Source: Prorocentrum cordatum
Taxonomy: Eukaryota; Sar; Dinophyceae; Prorocentrales; Prorocentraceae
Direction of reading: 5' to 3'
Assembly: GCA_963575745.1 (NCBI GenBank)
Contig: CAUYUJ010014326.1
Location: forward strand, 282,001-346,000
DNA: 64,000 nt
The translations under genes were made by a program, and so were the position numbers. Positions within the stretch are counted from its first letter, which is position 1; each line of letters starts with the position of its first letter. Shown piece by piece: positions 19,184 through 29,591 of the stretch. The notes beneath the pieces were generated by a model that worked only from the letters and a program-made list of their open reading frames with translations, had not been told where the DNA came from and ran no database searches.

Positions 19184-20030
19184 CTACTTTCCCTGAGGCC
19201 GCGCCGTTGCTTGCCGGGCCCCCCGCCAGCCCTCTGGGCTTAGGTGGTCGAGCGCGATTTTTCTTCTCTCCTCCACTGAAACCCCTTCCCTACCCCCCCC
19301 CCTGGGCCAGAAGGGGGGGGCACGGATGCGCCAGAGCGTCCAAGTTGGCCCAAGATTGCTCCAAGAGGACTTCGAAGTCGCAAGATGGCCTCCAAGATGG
19401 CCCACGCTACTTCAAGATGGGTCAAGATAGCCTCCGGCACACCCCAAAGAGGCCCCAAGACAGCCCCAAGACGGATCCAAGTGCCCTTCGAGCCCCCCAC
19501 GGCGCCCTCCAAGATGCCAAAACCGCTCAAAGACCTGAGGATAAGGAAAATCAAGATGTTTGGCATTATCGCCTTTTCGCTTCCGATGAGCTTTGGAAGC
19601 CTCAAGATGGGCCCAAGATGGCCCAAAAGAGGCCCAAGAGGGACCCAAGAAGGCCGAAGACGGCCCCAAGATCGCCCAAGAGGCGCCCAAGAGCGCTCCA
19701 AGAGGGCCCCAAGATGCCGTTTGAGAGCCTCCCAGACCCCCCAACGAGCCCCCAAGAGGCCTCCCAGCGTCTCCCAAAGACCCTCCACCCCGCCCTTTGT
19801 GGCCCAAGATGGCCCCAAGAGCCCCAGATAGCCCAAGATGGCCTTCCTAATGGCCTAAGATAGCCAAGCATGGCTCAAGATAGCCTCCGACAGCCCTCCA
19901 AAAGGCCTCAAGGCAGGCTCAATATGGCCCAAGATAGCCGAGCATGGCTCAAGATAGCCTCCTACAGCCCCTAGCCGAGCATGGCTCAAGATAGCCTCCG
20001 AGAGGCCTCAGAAAAATTTACAATAAATTA
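19184..20030. repeat. CCCAAGATGG short-repeat region
   Basis: Irregular 10-13-bp units around GGCCCCAAGATGGCCC, CCAAGAGGCCC and CTCAAGATAGCCTCC, with an insertion of unlike sequence at 19530-19610 (ATGTTTGGCATTATCGCC). The last part repeats AGCATGGCTCAAGATAGCC three times. Open frames on both strands follow from the repeat. Confidence 0.85.
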
Positions 20031-20158
20031 TGGATGGGCTGCTGGAGATTTGCGTTGGTCGCGGCCGCGCGGCAGAGGGCAGGCGGCGAAAGGGTGTCCG
20101 GGCCAACGGGCAAGCCTAATTAGCTGCAGGGCGCAGCGCGAGCCGGCGGGGCCAGCCC

Positions 20159-20749
20159 TCAGAGGCAGCAGCTGCGGCAGCGGCGGCGGGGGGCTGACTG
20201 GCTGAGCTGCGACGCCCAGGGAAACTCGAGCATCATGCATACCTGTGGCAAAGTGCCAGGGAATTCGCAACTGCGCGCCGCGGCGCCAGCCCACCACGGA
20301 GTAGGTGCCATGACGAGACAGACAGAGAGTGTCTTACACGCACAATCCGCACAAATACTGTAGCGAGAAAAGGCCAGGTACGCACTGGTCATGTCGCCAG
20401 AGGGCGCCGAGGGCCAGGGCCGTGTCGGCGGCGTAGACCTGCCTGGTTGGCTGGGACGGGTCGAGGATGGAAGGACAGCGTCCGCCGGAAGGCTGAACCA
20501 CTCCGAGGCGCCACACACGCATCCTGCGGTGGACGCCGGTCCCGAACCAGTAGCAACGAGCCGGCTCGGAGGGCGATGGCACCTGCAGGGCCGGCCCATG
20601 ATCGCGACGTGAATGTCGTAGAGAACCGCGTATTGCGCGGAGAGGAAGCCTGACTGGCGGGGATGGACGTCGCCAGCGCAGCTGGAAGAGTAAGCACCAG
20701 GGGGCGACAGCGCCAGGGGACGATCACCCGCGATGCAATGCAGGGTCAC
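20159..20749 (-). CDS. Cys/Ser/Pro-rich ORF, unrecognised
   Basis: 196 open codons on the coding strand of the surrounding locus. Patches such as GFLSAQYAVLYDIHVAIMGR, TSAYLAFSRYSICADCACKT and LPQVCMMLEFPWASQLSQ look more like protein than repeat. It may be the decayed end of the Cys-rich gene read from 25.9 kb, or chance. No domain was recognised. Confidence 0.2.
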   Translation of the reverse strand: MTLHCIAGDRPLALSPPGAYSSSCAGDVHPRQSGFLSAQYAVLYDIHVAIMGRPCRCHRPPSRLVATGSGPASTAGCVCGASEWFSLPADAVLPSSTRPSQPGRSTPPTRPWPSAPSGDMTSAYLAFSRYSICADCACKTLSVCLVMAPTPWWAGAAARSCEFPGTLPQVCMMLEFPWASQLSQSAPRRRCRSCCL

Positions 20750-22110
20750 GGGGTCCTTGACAGGCCGCCCTGCCCATGAGGGGCCCTCCTGCGGCGGGGG
20801 CGGCGGGGGCGGACATCACCAGCCGGCCACGTGGAGGGGCCCGCCAGGGACCCCTGGCGCCAGGAGAAAGGAGTGGGAGAGAGGCGGGAGCCAGGGAGCG
20901 GCTGACGGCCGCGCGGATTCGCATGGAATACACGCCCAGCGGAGCGTGAGGGGGCACTGGGCGGGGAGCCGATGCCCTGAGTCTGTCACCCACTGTGCCA
21001 GGGTAATGCTGCCACCGAGCATCCCCACTCCCAGGACGTTGAGGAACCGGAGCTTCCCGCCGGGCAGCACGGTCCACTGTCGTCCTGCGGGTCTCCGTTT
21101 CGGTGGCCTACCTGCATCACTGTACCTGTAGCTATGCTCAGGTACCAGGGGCGCAGCTGACGGCTGCCAGAGTGTTTAAACATAAGCCAGGGGGCAGCTG
21201 ACGGCTGCTACAAGAGAGTACTGGGAAGCTCCATGGACGCTGTCGCGCTCAGGCCTTGCTCATGGGCCCGTCTGCAGCGCCGGGGAGCTGCCCCACTCCT
21301 GCCACGCGGCCGTCCGACTGCCAGGGTCTGCCAGGATCCCGCCAGGCACCGACGGCGCGGTCAGCCTATGGACCAGTGCTGGACCCAACCCGAGCCTGCA
21401 TCTTGGCAGGGGGGGTGCCGGCCTCACCGGTTACGCTCGGGAGGAGCTGCCGGGAACGCGGCTGACGGCCGCCTGCATTCTTCAAACTAGCTGCTAACAG
21501 GGCGGCCATCGGCCTCTACAGTCACGAGTCGGGGGCGCAAAGGGGGTGAGATGCGTCGGGCGCCGGGGGGGGGCCCGCCCGGGCGCCCGAAAGCGGTGGC
21601 GCGTGGGCAGCGACGCCCGGGCGTCGTCCACGCGCCTCTAACCAGCCGAGGCTGTCTAGCTATGCTGCGCCAGGGGGTGTGGGGCGGCCGCCAGCCCCAG
21701 CGATCGGCAGCTCCAAAGTATTACGGCCGCCGGGCCGGGCGCAGAGAGGTGAAACGTGCCCACTGGCGGGCCAGCAACACTGTCGAGGGGGGCAGTTGCG
21801 CCGCCAGCCATGGCGCGCGGAGCAGGGAGGGCTAGGTGGGTGCGAGGTAAACCCGAGGTCAGCTCCAGCGGCAGCGGGGGGGCCTCAGGGCCTGCCGTCA
21901 TGGAGGCCACCTTCTCCGCAACAGCCTGCTGTGAGGCAGTGGCTGACCTTCTCAGAATCGCTGCCGTGTTGCTTCATGCCCACCAACGACCTCGCTTTTC
22001 GGAGTCGCGGTGGTCGTCCCGCTGTGGGGAGCGCTTGCCCCCTCCTTTCCATTCGGCGTCGCCCCATGTGGGGTCGACCTTGCCCCACGTTGACCAGCCC
22101 TGTCAGTCGT
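20750..22110. other. No supported gene; carries GCTGACGGC motifs
   Basis: GC-rich sequence with open frames in both directions. Near-palindromic GCTGACGGC motifs occur near 20895, 21158, 21197 and 21460; the middle pair belongs to a module shared with 50.6 kb. Nothing else could be supported. Confidence 0.4.
21144..21211. repeat. CAGCTGACGGCTG / TGTTTAAACA module, copy 1
   Basis: About 68 bp: two GCAGCTGACGGCTGC boxes flanking GTGTTTAAACATAAGCCAGG, whose TGTTTAAACA core is a perfect palindrome. The same arrangement occurs in the same orientation at 50580-50647. Once the 21-kb transposon is removed, the two copies bracket the helicase locus as direct repeats about 8.4 kb apart. Confidence 0.85.
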
Positions 22111-22206
22111 GCCATTGGTCGGAGCGACCCGTGGGACTGTTCACTGCCCAGGGGGCCTGCCATTGGTCGGAGCGACCCGTGGGACTGTTCACTGCCCAGG
22201 GGGCCT
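22111..22206. repeat. Exact 48-bp tandem duplication
   Basis: Two identical 48-bp units start at 22111 and 22159 (each begins GCCATTGGTCGGAGCGACCC). The length is a multiple of three, and the minus frame reads GPLGSEQSHGSLRPMA twice, so the frame is kept. Identity implies a recent event. Confidence 0.95.
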
Positions 22207-22219
22207 GGGCATCTTGGCG

Positions 22220-22618
22220 TCAGTCTCTGCGGGTCTCTGTTGACCATGGAGCCGGCGGGCCCCGGCTGCCCGTTGCCCAGGGGGCCTGTGATGCTCCACC
22301 GTGCCGTCCGGCGCCCTTCTTGTGCTTGCGACGGATGGCGCCCCAGTCTACTTCGAGCCTGCGTTCGTGATCCATTCGGTACGCGTCAAAGCCGGCCCGC
22401 CTCCAGGTGCCCATGAAGCTCGAGCATGTCTCGGGTGTGTTGAGCCGGGGGTTGCTGTTATAGCCCCCCTTGACTTCATTACCCTGTGCCGCGCGCCTGG
22501 ACCACGCGTGCCACACAGCGTCGAAGGCGCCCCCGAGCGTCTTTTGCAGACGCGCAATCTTGACATGGATCTCTTCAATCTTGTCGAGATCAGCGACTGC
22601 CAGGGAGCATTTGTACAT
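22220..22618 (-). CDS. Coiled-coil/basic ORF in the Cys-rich gene of the interrupted locus
   Basis: 132 codons. The first half is helical (DLDKIEEIHVKIARLQKTLG, FDAVWHAWSRRAAQ) and the second basic (MDHERRLEVDWGAIRRKHKK). It follows two other protein-like ORFs on the same strand and probably belongs to one broken gene running 25.9 to 22.2 kb. No family was recognised. It ends in the low-complexity area just before the 48-bp duplication. Confidence 0.45.
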   Translation of the reverse strand: MYKCSLAVADLDKIEEIHVKIARLQKTLGGAFDAVWHAWSRRAAQGNEVKGGYNSNPRLNTPETCSSFMGTWRRAGFDAYRMDHERRLEVDWGAIRRKHKKGAGRHGGASQAPWATGSRGPPAPWSTETRRD

Positions 22619-22966
22619 GGGGCCTCTGGTCAGGGAGTCTTGGAGGTCTCCGAACGCCCGGTGGTCGGCGCTGCTGCCTTTCCTGGGCTCTTTTTCTTAG
22701 GCTCTAGTCGCACTGGATTGCACCTGGGCGACTTCGCTGTGCGCCCTTTCCCTTCCCCAGCAACTTCAGTGTCTGGGCGGGCGCGTCCTTGCTGCCGGGG
22801 CGGCGGGTTGGACCCGCTGGCGCCCCTCGCACCTTCTCGATCCCAGGACGGTGTGCTGGTCCGCGCGGCATCGCCCGAGGCCTTCTGGGGGCGCAATTGG
22901 CCCTGCTCGCCGCCCCCGCCGGCTGCGCCCTGGGCGACGGCCTGAGCGCAGGGCGTCCATGGGGAA

Positions 22967-24259
22967 TCAATCGATGGAGGTTTCCTTTGCTTCACCAGGT
23001 TTGGGCCATAGGCGAAGGGGGTCTGGCTCCGTGCTCCTGCTGGGGCTCCTCTCCTTAGCCGCCGCGGCTGCGGCCCCCGTGTCTTCGTTCCAATCTGGCG
23101 TCGGGCTCCTGGGCCCCCGTGTTCCAACCTCTACTTTGCAAGACTGTCCGGCGTCTTTCTGCTCGACTGCTGCTGCGGGTTCCTCCTTGACCCCCGGGTT
23201 GCCGAGCGCCTCGCAGGCAGGCTGGGAGGTGTCGCGGTGGCGCACGGCGTCGGGGGCCACTGCGACCTGCCCCATGTGCACGCCTCCCTGACTTGCCTCA
23301 CCTGGGGGGCCGGCTCCTGTCGCTTCGCAGCGCCCGTTAAGCCAGTTAGCTGCGGGTGAATCCCCCTGCCCCATAGCGCCGGTTGCGGTCTGGACTGGGC
23401 CCTGCTGTGCCAGGGAGTTGATGGTGCCGTCGGCCAGGGTGGAGGCGCCCATGTCTGCCAGATATCCCAGTAGAGCACTGCTCGCGTGACGAAATGGGCT
23501 GAGGCCTCGCTGCCCCCCAATATGGTGGTGCATGCCCGCCACTTGTCCACGTGCGCGGCATTCTGTGAGAGGTGGAAGACGACTCGAGCGGCCGCTGCCC
23601 TCCTGCCGTCCCAAGGTATATTGGCGGGGTGGCATTCAGCTGGGATCGTTTGTCCGTAGATGCTGACCAGGAAGGGGTTCAGTCTGCTGGGGGCCAGGAC
23701 TCTTCATCGGTCTTGTCACCAGGAATCCCGTCTCCATGCTCCTTACGTAGTCAGTCCAGCGCCTGTAGACCTCCAGGTCCCATTCCAGCAGGAAACGAAC
23801 CAGTGAGCGGTGGATGCCCTGGGAGTCTTGCCCGGGCAGCTCGCCCGCGGAGCGGGCTGGCACTGCGGGGCCCGAAGGCGGGGGGGCGCTCGGGAGCAAG
23901 GCGCCGATGTCCCGGGGCCTGGAGCCTTCACGGCCTTGCTGCCCGCTGGAGGAGGAGTACTCGTCCCCGGCAGGGGGGGGCACTCCGCTGGTGCGATCCG
24001 TTGGCCGTGAGCAGGCGTCTTCAGCCGTCGCGTCGGCGGCGCCAGGGAGGAAGTGGATGGTCATGTCGGTGCTGTCGACGTCCATGGCAGACGGGGTTTC
24101 TCGCTTGGCAGGTGCTTGGGGTAGACGTCGGCTGACTGCTTGTCGAGGATGTGGTCGAGCGTGCCTGGGGCGACATTCCAGATGCATGGTGGGCACCTCC
24201 TGCAGGACCAGCTGGCGTTCCACTTTCGCTGGGTCCAGAGGGCGGGCATGCGTTCCCAA
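22967..24259 (-). pseudogene. Long frame interrupted by one TGA, disordered protein
   Basis: Two open stretches, 24259-23636 and 23635-22967, lie in the same frame and are separated only by a TGA that is followed at once by ATG. The first has MDVDSTDMTIHFLPGAADAT, GIHRSLVRFLLEWDLEVYRR and DYVRSMETGFLVTRPMKSP; the second has ASSALLGYLADMGASTLADG and a charged tail. Together they would give about 430 residues, mostly disordered with one helical patch. The TGA is most easily a mutation in a decayed gene. Context: part of the minus-strand locus that includes the helicase. Confidence 0.45.
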
Positions 24260-24519
24260 GGGGGGGGACCGGTGCCGCTGCAGACGGGCACCTCCGACTC
24301 AGGACGCCAGAGAAAGCAGCCTAGGGCGGGCTGCTTTGCACCCCATGCCAGCAGGGGGGGGCCTGGCGGGCAGCCGTCGCACCTGGCCACGTAGGCGTTG
24401 GTAGAGTGGGCGTCGGGGCCAAGCCTCCCGCCAGCAATCTTGTGTGCGGGGAGCGTCATGTTGGCAGACCGCGGTCTGTATGCGTTGGGGACCATCATGA
24501 CGAGGTCGCACAGTGACAT
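24061..24519 (-). CDS. Cys-rich ORF, possible zinc ribbons
   Basis: 152 codons with paired cysteines: YVARCDGCPPG, SEVPVCSGTGPP, then SWSCRRCPPCIWNVAPG. It begins MSLCDLVMMVPNAYRPRSAN, which looks protein-like. It overlaps the next ORF (starting 24259) in another frame, which implies a frameshift between about 24060 and 24260. The cysteines suggest zinc binding, but no named family fits by eye. Confidence 0.45.
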   Translation of the reverse strand: MSLCDLVMMVPNAYRPRSANMTLPAHKIAGGRLGPDAHSTNAYVARCDGCPPGPPLLAWGAKQPALGCFLWRPESEVPVCSGTGPPPWERMPALWTQRKWNASWSCRRCPPCIWNVAPGTLDHILDKQSADVYPKHLPSEKPRLPWTSTAPT

Positions 24520-24719
24520 GGGGGCCGGCGCCAGGGGTGAACGCCCGAACCCGATAGGGGGGGGCGTGCCAGGTGGGGGAGCACCGTAGACTTCCTGTCT
24601 TGCCGTCTGCTCTGCAGGATATTCATGTGGTCCTGGATCCGCAAGCCCATGGACCTTTCCGAGCCACAGCCGGGTGGGGCATAGGGCGCTGGGAGGCCTT
24701 TTTTCTCTACTGAGTCAAT

Positions 24720-25677
24720 TCAGCAACGCTCGCAGAGCCATCTGCAGTTCCTGCCCAGCATGTAGGCCTGGGCACGATTCTGCGCCAGGAACTCCCGTGC
24801 GTCGCCATCTTCCCAAGTGCCCGCGGAGAACTTGAGCCCTTGCTTGCTGCAGTCGCTTCCGTCGCAGTTGATGGGGCACGTTTTGAGACCCTTGCTGGAG
24901 AAACGCCCATCGGCCACCATTGGGGGGTTCAAGTGCGCCCCTGGAGCGGGGGCGGCCTGTGTCGAATCCACCTAAGGAGGTGACTTTGGCTGGCCAGACT
25001 AGCGCCCCGAGGACCCTCATGGGCGCTTCCAGTGGGAACTTGCTCTCTCGCATCTCTGCCCAAGTGCGCGGGCAGTCGTGCTCGCGAGCGACGGTGTGGT
25101 GGCGCGCGTGCGTGGCGAGCCTGCTGATGTGCTTGATGGCGGCCTCGAACTTCCCGTGTAGGGTGGCCAGAGCGTTAAGTGTGAGACCCCAGGCACTTGC
25201 GAAAACGGCTCTGTACTCCAGGTGGACATTCTGCCAGGGTGCGCAGATGCCCATCGCTGCTTCCACAATGTCCCCAATCGCCTCAGGGTAGGGGAAGGGC
25301 CAGAGCGTGGCGCGAGGCTCGCGCAGCTGGATCATCATGACAACCAGGGGGACTCCGAGGGGGGGGTGTCCAGCGGGTGCCCGTCGCAGTTGAGGAGGTC
25401 CTGCCTCGGCGCGGGGCCGGCTTGGGCGGTTTGGAGCAGATGCGCCAAATTCAGCATTCCAGGGTGCACGCGATGCCTCTTGCATTTTCCCGTGGTAGCG
25501 CTCCAGGCTTTCGGGAACTGGTGTAGGATCTCGCGCGGTGTGCGCCGCTTGTTGTCCTTCGGTCGGTGGCAGCGGCCCTGAACCTCGGGCATGGGGGGGA
25601 GCGAGTCGACGGGGGCGGCCAGGCTCTTCTCCTCCCGAGGTGTGCCGAGCCCCAGGATCCACACCAGCGCAGCCCAC
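24720..25677 (-). pseudogene. Helical plus Cys-rich segment downstream of the helicase, frameshifted
   Basis: The 24715-25677 frame reads VVMMIQLREPRATLWPFPYP, EAIGDIVEAAMGICAPWQNV, YRAVFASAWGLTLNALATLH, TWAEMRESKFPLEAPMRVLG. Near 24960 the sense passes to the 24720-24971 frame: GLKTCPINCDGSDCSKQGLK, AREFLAQNRAQAYMLGRNCR. The Cys group C-x3-C-x4-C may bind zinc. The frame before about 25380 (minus sense upstream) is not protein-like. Function unknown; it may form ORF1-like or accessory domains of the element that carries the helicase. Confidence 0.45.
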
Positions 25678-25876
25678 ATCATGTTGTAGACCAGGTTGCT
25701 GGCGTCGATTCCAAGGTCCACGTCGTAGCAGAACCCCAGGTGGCCCCAGGCCTTGCGGTCGAACAGGCCCAGCTCTCTCGGGGCGTCGGCAATGGAGTGC
25801 TGGTGAGGGTGTAGGTCAGAGACTGTGTACAGGACCCCCCCAGGGCGGGATCCTCTACCAGCCTCAGAAGGCTGTT
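25335..25876 (-). pseudogene. Protein-like segment just downstream of the helicase stop
   Basis: The minus frame reads VLYTVSDLHPHQHSIADAPR, ELGLFDRKAWGHLGFCYDVD, LGIDASNLVYNMMWAALVWI. It follows the TAG that closes the helicase frame at 25877-25879. The frame changes again at about 25380. The ATG that opens this frame on paper (26054) lies inside the transposon and cannot be native. Confidence 0.4.
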
Positions 25877-25973
25877 CTACATGGCTTCGCCGAGGGCGTC
25901 CCAGCACAATTCCGGGTCTAGTGGGGTTGCGATCTTGACGGTGAAGTTCTTTTCCATCGAGGCCCGAGCTTTT
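25877..25973 (-). pseudogene. C-terminal tail of the split helicase gene
   Basis: Directly after the left copy of the 8-bp duplication the minus strand reads EKARASMEKNFTVKIATPLD and then PELCWDALGEAM, followed by TAG at 25877-25879. Joining it to the helicase end at 46976 after removing the insert and one TCTATAGC gives ERIDSAI-EKARASM with no frame change: GA of the last helicase codon plus A at 25973 forms GAA. This is strong evidence that the two stretches were one exon before the insertion. Confidence 0.85.
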
Positions 25974-25981
25974 TCTATAGC
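25974..25981. repeat. Target site duplication, left (TCTATAGC)
   Basis: Eight bases identical to 46968-46975 and directly outside the left terminal inverted repeat. Eight-base duplications are typical of hAT-like and some other cut-and-paste superfamilies. Confidence 0.93.
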
Positions 25982-26011
25982 CTGAGTGGCCCTGATGCCC
26001 CCTACAAGCTG
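25982..26011 (+). repeat. Terminal inverted repeat, left (30 bp)
   Basis: Begins CTGAGTGGCCCTGATGCC and ends CTACAAGCTG. It is the exact reverse complement of 46938-46967; the two ends diverge immediately after the 30th base. Confidence 0.93.
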
Positions 26012-26180
26012 CCCCAACTACTAATTCAAATAATTCGAGAATCTGCGAATTCAACTAATTCGACTAATTCAGCTAATTCGATAAAACCGAAAACTTCCGC
26101 CATAACTAATTCAACTAATTCAACTCATTCAACTAATTCGAGTAGTTCAATTATACTGTGTACCTCAACGAATTCGACAC
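26012..26180. repeat. Subterminal AATTCAACTAATTC repeats, left end
   Basis: Irregular AATTC-AACT/GACT/GATA units just inside the left inverted repeat. The reverse-complement form (TTGAATTAG) lies just inside the right end at 46750-46937. Subterminal repeats of this kind often bind transposase; that role is inference. Confidence 0.85.
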
Positions 26181-27094
26181 ATCTCGCGCGTGATTATTGG
26201 GGCCATTCAGTGCTCAGCGCAAAAACATTACATATACAATATACACTACACTCACAAGCCACATGTTCTGACGAACTTGAACAATCACTACGCGTGCCGC
26301 GGATACTGCGATCACGCATGCGGACCGAGGATCACCATCGCCCCCAGGCGCCGAAAGAAATCGGCCAAACATACCAGGCGCCTCCGGAGATACACCAACA
26401 ATGTTGCCATATAAAGAATCTTGAAATGAGTTCGACGCAAGATGGCCACGTAGCCTCCTCCTCCTCGTCCTCCTCTACCTCCTTCCCCTCGGCATCGTCG
26501 CCATTACCCTGCCCTCCCATTCCTCCTCCTCCTCCTCCTCCTCCTCCTCCTGCTCCTCCTCCTCCTCATCGTCATGATCATCGCGACCTTCTCCGCCTCC
26601 ATCCTGGGATCCCCCATCGCCCTTCGGGCCCTCTTCCTTCTGACCTCCCCGATCCCCCACCACCTCTTCATCTTCATCCTCCCCCTACTCCAGCATCGAG
26701 ATCCTCATCCTCATACTGACGCATACTCCTCCACTTCCCCATCCTCCTCTGGCTGCTGCCCCCTCCTCCTCCTCCTCCTCCTCCTCCTCCTCCTCCTCCT
26801 CTTCCTCCTCTTCCTCCTCCTCCTCCTCCTCCTCCTCCTCCTACTCCTCCGCCCTCCCTGCCGTCGAGCCTTCGAGCTATCGTGCTATGCACTATGCGGC
26901 TATGCAAGGTCCGATGTCACAATTTCCCAGAGCCGGGCGCGCGAAGAACGCAGTGAATTTCCCCGGCGACGGCATCGCCGCTTCAATTCGTCACGCAAAT
27001 CGAACTACTCAAACTTCAAACTACGGCGCCGAAAGCTTCGCAAGCTTCGAACGCTTCATAAGCCACGTGTTCACTGGGTGATACTTGCACAGCT
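26181..27094. other. Low-complexity CCT-rich stretch near the transposon left end
   Basis: Runs of CCTCCTCCT at 26455-26565 and 26759-26850 alternate with ordinary sequence (26190-26440, 26870-27090). Pro/Ser or Gly/Glu frames are open across the runs as a consequence of the repeat. No gene could be supported; it may be the 3' untranslated region or introns of the basic exon to its right. Confidence 0.5.
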
Positions 27095-27541
27095 TCAAGC
27101 GGGCCGACGCTCGCGGGCAACGGGCTCGCGCCCACGACCCGGGAGCCCCGGGGGCCCTGTCGGCCAACCTCGGCCGATAGCCGCAAGCCCCAGGTCGAGG
27201 TTTGAGTCCGTCACGCGCGAGCGTCGGCCCCGACGCCAAATGGGCTTCCTAACGGGCTCCTGCTTGGGAGGGCTCTCAGGTTCGCACCAGAAAAGGTCGA
27301 CGCGCTTGTCCTGCGTCTTCGTGGAGCGTGACGGGCCAGCCTCGTCGTCAGAGTCATGGACGACAATTGTGTTCTTCTCGCGTGCTCTCTGCTTTTTCAT
27401 CGCATCCTCCCGAAGGCGCTGGGCTCGACGTTTCCTCCTCTCCTCTATCTCCTCGGGCGTGTCGTCATACACGCTCGAACTGTAAAACAGATCGCCACCC
27501 TTGGTCAGAGGGCCATGGGCACGGGCCCGGACCGCGACCAT
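27095..27541 (-). CDS. Basic/charged exon, unrecognised, transposon cargo
   Basis: 148 codons. The central part is a charged helix (TPEEIEERRKRRAQRLREDA, MKKQRAREKNTIVV), then HDSDDEAGPSRSTKTQDKRV, a phosphorylatable acidic patch, then basic (PKQEPVRKPIWRRGRRSR). The composition suggests a nuclear protein that binds nucleic acid or a partner through the helix. The first residues may be intron. It lies 3' of the 1,214-aa gene on the same strand. A spliced partner exon was not found. Confidence 0.5.
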   Translation of the reverse strand: MVAVRARAHGPLTKGGDLFYSSSVYDDTPEEIEERRKRRAQRLREDAMKKQRAREKNTIVVHDSDDEAGPSRSTKTQDKRVDLFWCEPESPPKQEPVRKPIWRRGRRSRVTDSNLDLGLAAIGRGWPTGPPGLPGRGREPVARERRPA

Positions 27542-27559
27542 GTCTACCCCAGGCCGCTC

Positions 27560-28595
27560 GGCCGGTCAGGCCCAGAAACGAGACCTGAAATGGCTGGGAA
27601 AGTGGGCTCTCCCCTCCCCCCCCTGCCCCCCATATCCCATCCCTCCATCGCATCCCTCCCCTCCCTCCCCTCCTTTGCTCCGCCCGCCCCACCCCTCTCC
27701 CCGTTCCTTATCGCACGCGGCATGCGGCATGCATGCGGCTATGCGGCATGCCGCCTGCCGCGCGCACCTGCACCCGCGAACAACGCGCCGCCTGGGCGCG
27801 CGAGCCCGCTCGCGGCTCAAAATCCGACCGCCCGAGCTCGATCCGCAAAGCGATGGCGACGAAACTGGCGAGGCCATGCCCTGGGTTTGCGATCTAACGT
27901 CCAACGCCTGGCCCAGCCCGGGCACGCCCCAGGAAACTCCGACCACCCGTGGAGGACGAGGAGAGGGCGACGACGAGGATCGAGGACGACGACGAGGAGG
28001 AGATGACGATGACGATGACGACGACGAGGACGAGGACGAAGAGTAACGACGAGGACGACGACGAGGACGACGAGGAGGAGACGACGACGATGACGACGAC
28101 GACGACGACGACGACGAGGACAACGACGACAACGAGGATCGCGGAGGAGGAGGACGACGACGACCAAGATCGAGGAAGGATCGGTGCCGGCGACGATCCT
28201 GGGCCCAAACTCGGCCTGGCCAGGATCAGGACAGTGGTAGAGGGAAGGAAAAGGAAGGGTAAAGGAAAGGTAATAAGGAAGGGTAAAGGAAAGGTAAAGG
28301 AAGGGTAGAGGGCGTCGACGCCCTCCGCAGCGGCAAAGGCAAAGGAAGGGGCAAAGGAAAGGAGAACAACTCATCCGAAAGCCGCCAGCTGCCTAGCTCT
28401 GTCTGCGGGGCCGCGCGCAGCCCCCAAGCGCGCCGATCTGACGCCGCCGCCGCTGAGGCGCAGCAGAGCGGCCGAAGCCCCGTCGCGGGCTCGCCGGGCC
28501 GGGGCCGATCACCCCTCGCAGGCCCAGGCCCATGCCAGCCGCGCCGCCGCGCAGCCGCGCAGCCTCGCCATCCGCGATGGATGGCCATCGCGCCC
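27560..28595. other. Low-complexity spacer: C/T-rich, GAC and AAAGG runs
   Basis: 27600-27720 is pyrimidine-rich, 27950-28160 is a GACGACGAGG run, and 28240-28350 repeats GGAAGGGTAAAGGAAAGGTA. Asp/Glu frames on the plus strand and Ser/Val/Leu frames on the minus strand are products of the repeats. No gene is supported. Confidence 0.55.
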
Positions 28596-29556
28596 TCAGG
28601 CGGCAGGACCACCTCCGAGCGCCTTCTTGCGCATCGTCTCCATGGCCTCCTGCATGTAGTTTGGGGCGATGCACCCCCTGCTCTTCAGCTTGCTCTTCAT
28701 CCCGTCGATGTGAGCTGGGATCTCCGCCACTTCCTTTGGCGCGTCCTTCAGAAGCTTCCTCAAAGCCCACTCCATTCCGATGCACGACTTGCCATGCCTC
28801 CGGCTCTTCTTCACTCTGTCGAGCGCCTCGTCCAGCGCCTTGTTGTTGGCCTGCGCCGGGTCAGTGGTCACGAGGTTGATGGCTGTCCCGAGCTCTGCCA
28901 CCGCATCTGAGAGCTCTGCCTTCTTGGGGTTGTTGAACAGCGTTGCCTGCAGCTCCTGGGACACCAACATCTGGGGATTGTGGAGGGCCGTCGAGGTGAT
29001 GCTGCACTGGGTGACCCTGTCGCCCATGTCCTTGAGGTGGCCGGTGATCTGGTCGGTAGCCTGCTTGACAGCCTTGGCAACGAGGTCGAGGCACATCTCC
29101 GCGAACAACGCGTCGGCCCACCAGCCGTTGTTGATATAAACGAAGCGTTCCCTGTGGGCCTTAATCCAATGACCCAGGCTGGACTGCATCATCACCAACT
29201 CCTTAACCATGCCGATGTGCTCCTTGGTCATCGCGATGCTGCTCAGGAGCTCGACGTTGACCATGCGCTGGGTCACGGCTAGCACCCGCTCCACCATGTC
29301 GACGCGAATCTGCGGGATGTCACCAACCGCCGCGCTCTTCAGCTTCTCGACGTGGACCGACCAAGACCAACCCTGGATCTCCTTGGCCTGCCCCTCTCGA
29401 TCCGAAAGGGCGCTTCCCGAAGACCTCTCCCGCACGTAGTCCTTCGCGACGACCCAGAACTCCGTGAGCGACTCCTCCGCCCCGCCTGCGTGGCCGCTGA
29501 GGATGGTGTCGACCTGCGGCGTGGCGGGGGGACGGGGGGGCTCGTCGTCGCCCTCT

Positions 29557-29591
<35 letters not shown>

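Noticed and set aside
19860-20000. AGCATGGCTCAAG copies resembling the end of the dinoflagellate spliced leader
   Set aside because: Only the last GGCTCAAG matches; the diagnostic CCGTAGCCATTTT part is absent and the motif is one variant of the surrounding CAAGATGG repeat.
25900-26180. AATTC repeats at 26 kb read as the 3' tail of a plus-strand LINE
   Set aside because: The neighbouring 20-26 kb sequence is protein-like on the minus strand, and the TIR, the 8-bp duplication and the restored frame explain the boundary better.
27940-28160. Asp/Glu-rich plus-strand ORF
   Set aside because: Encoded by a GACGACGAGG run between genes; no flanking protein-like sequence.
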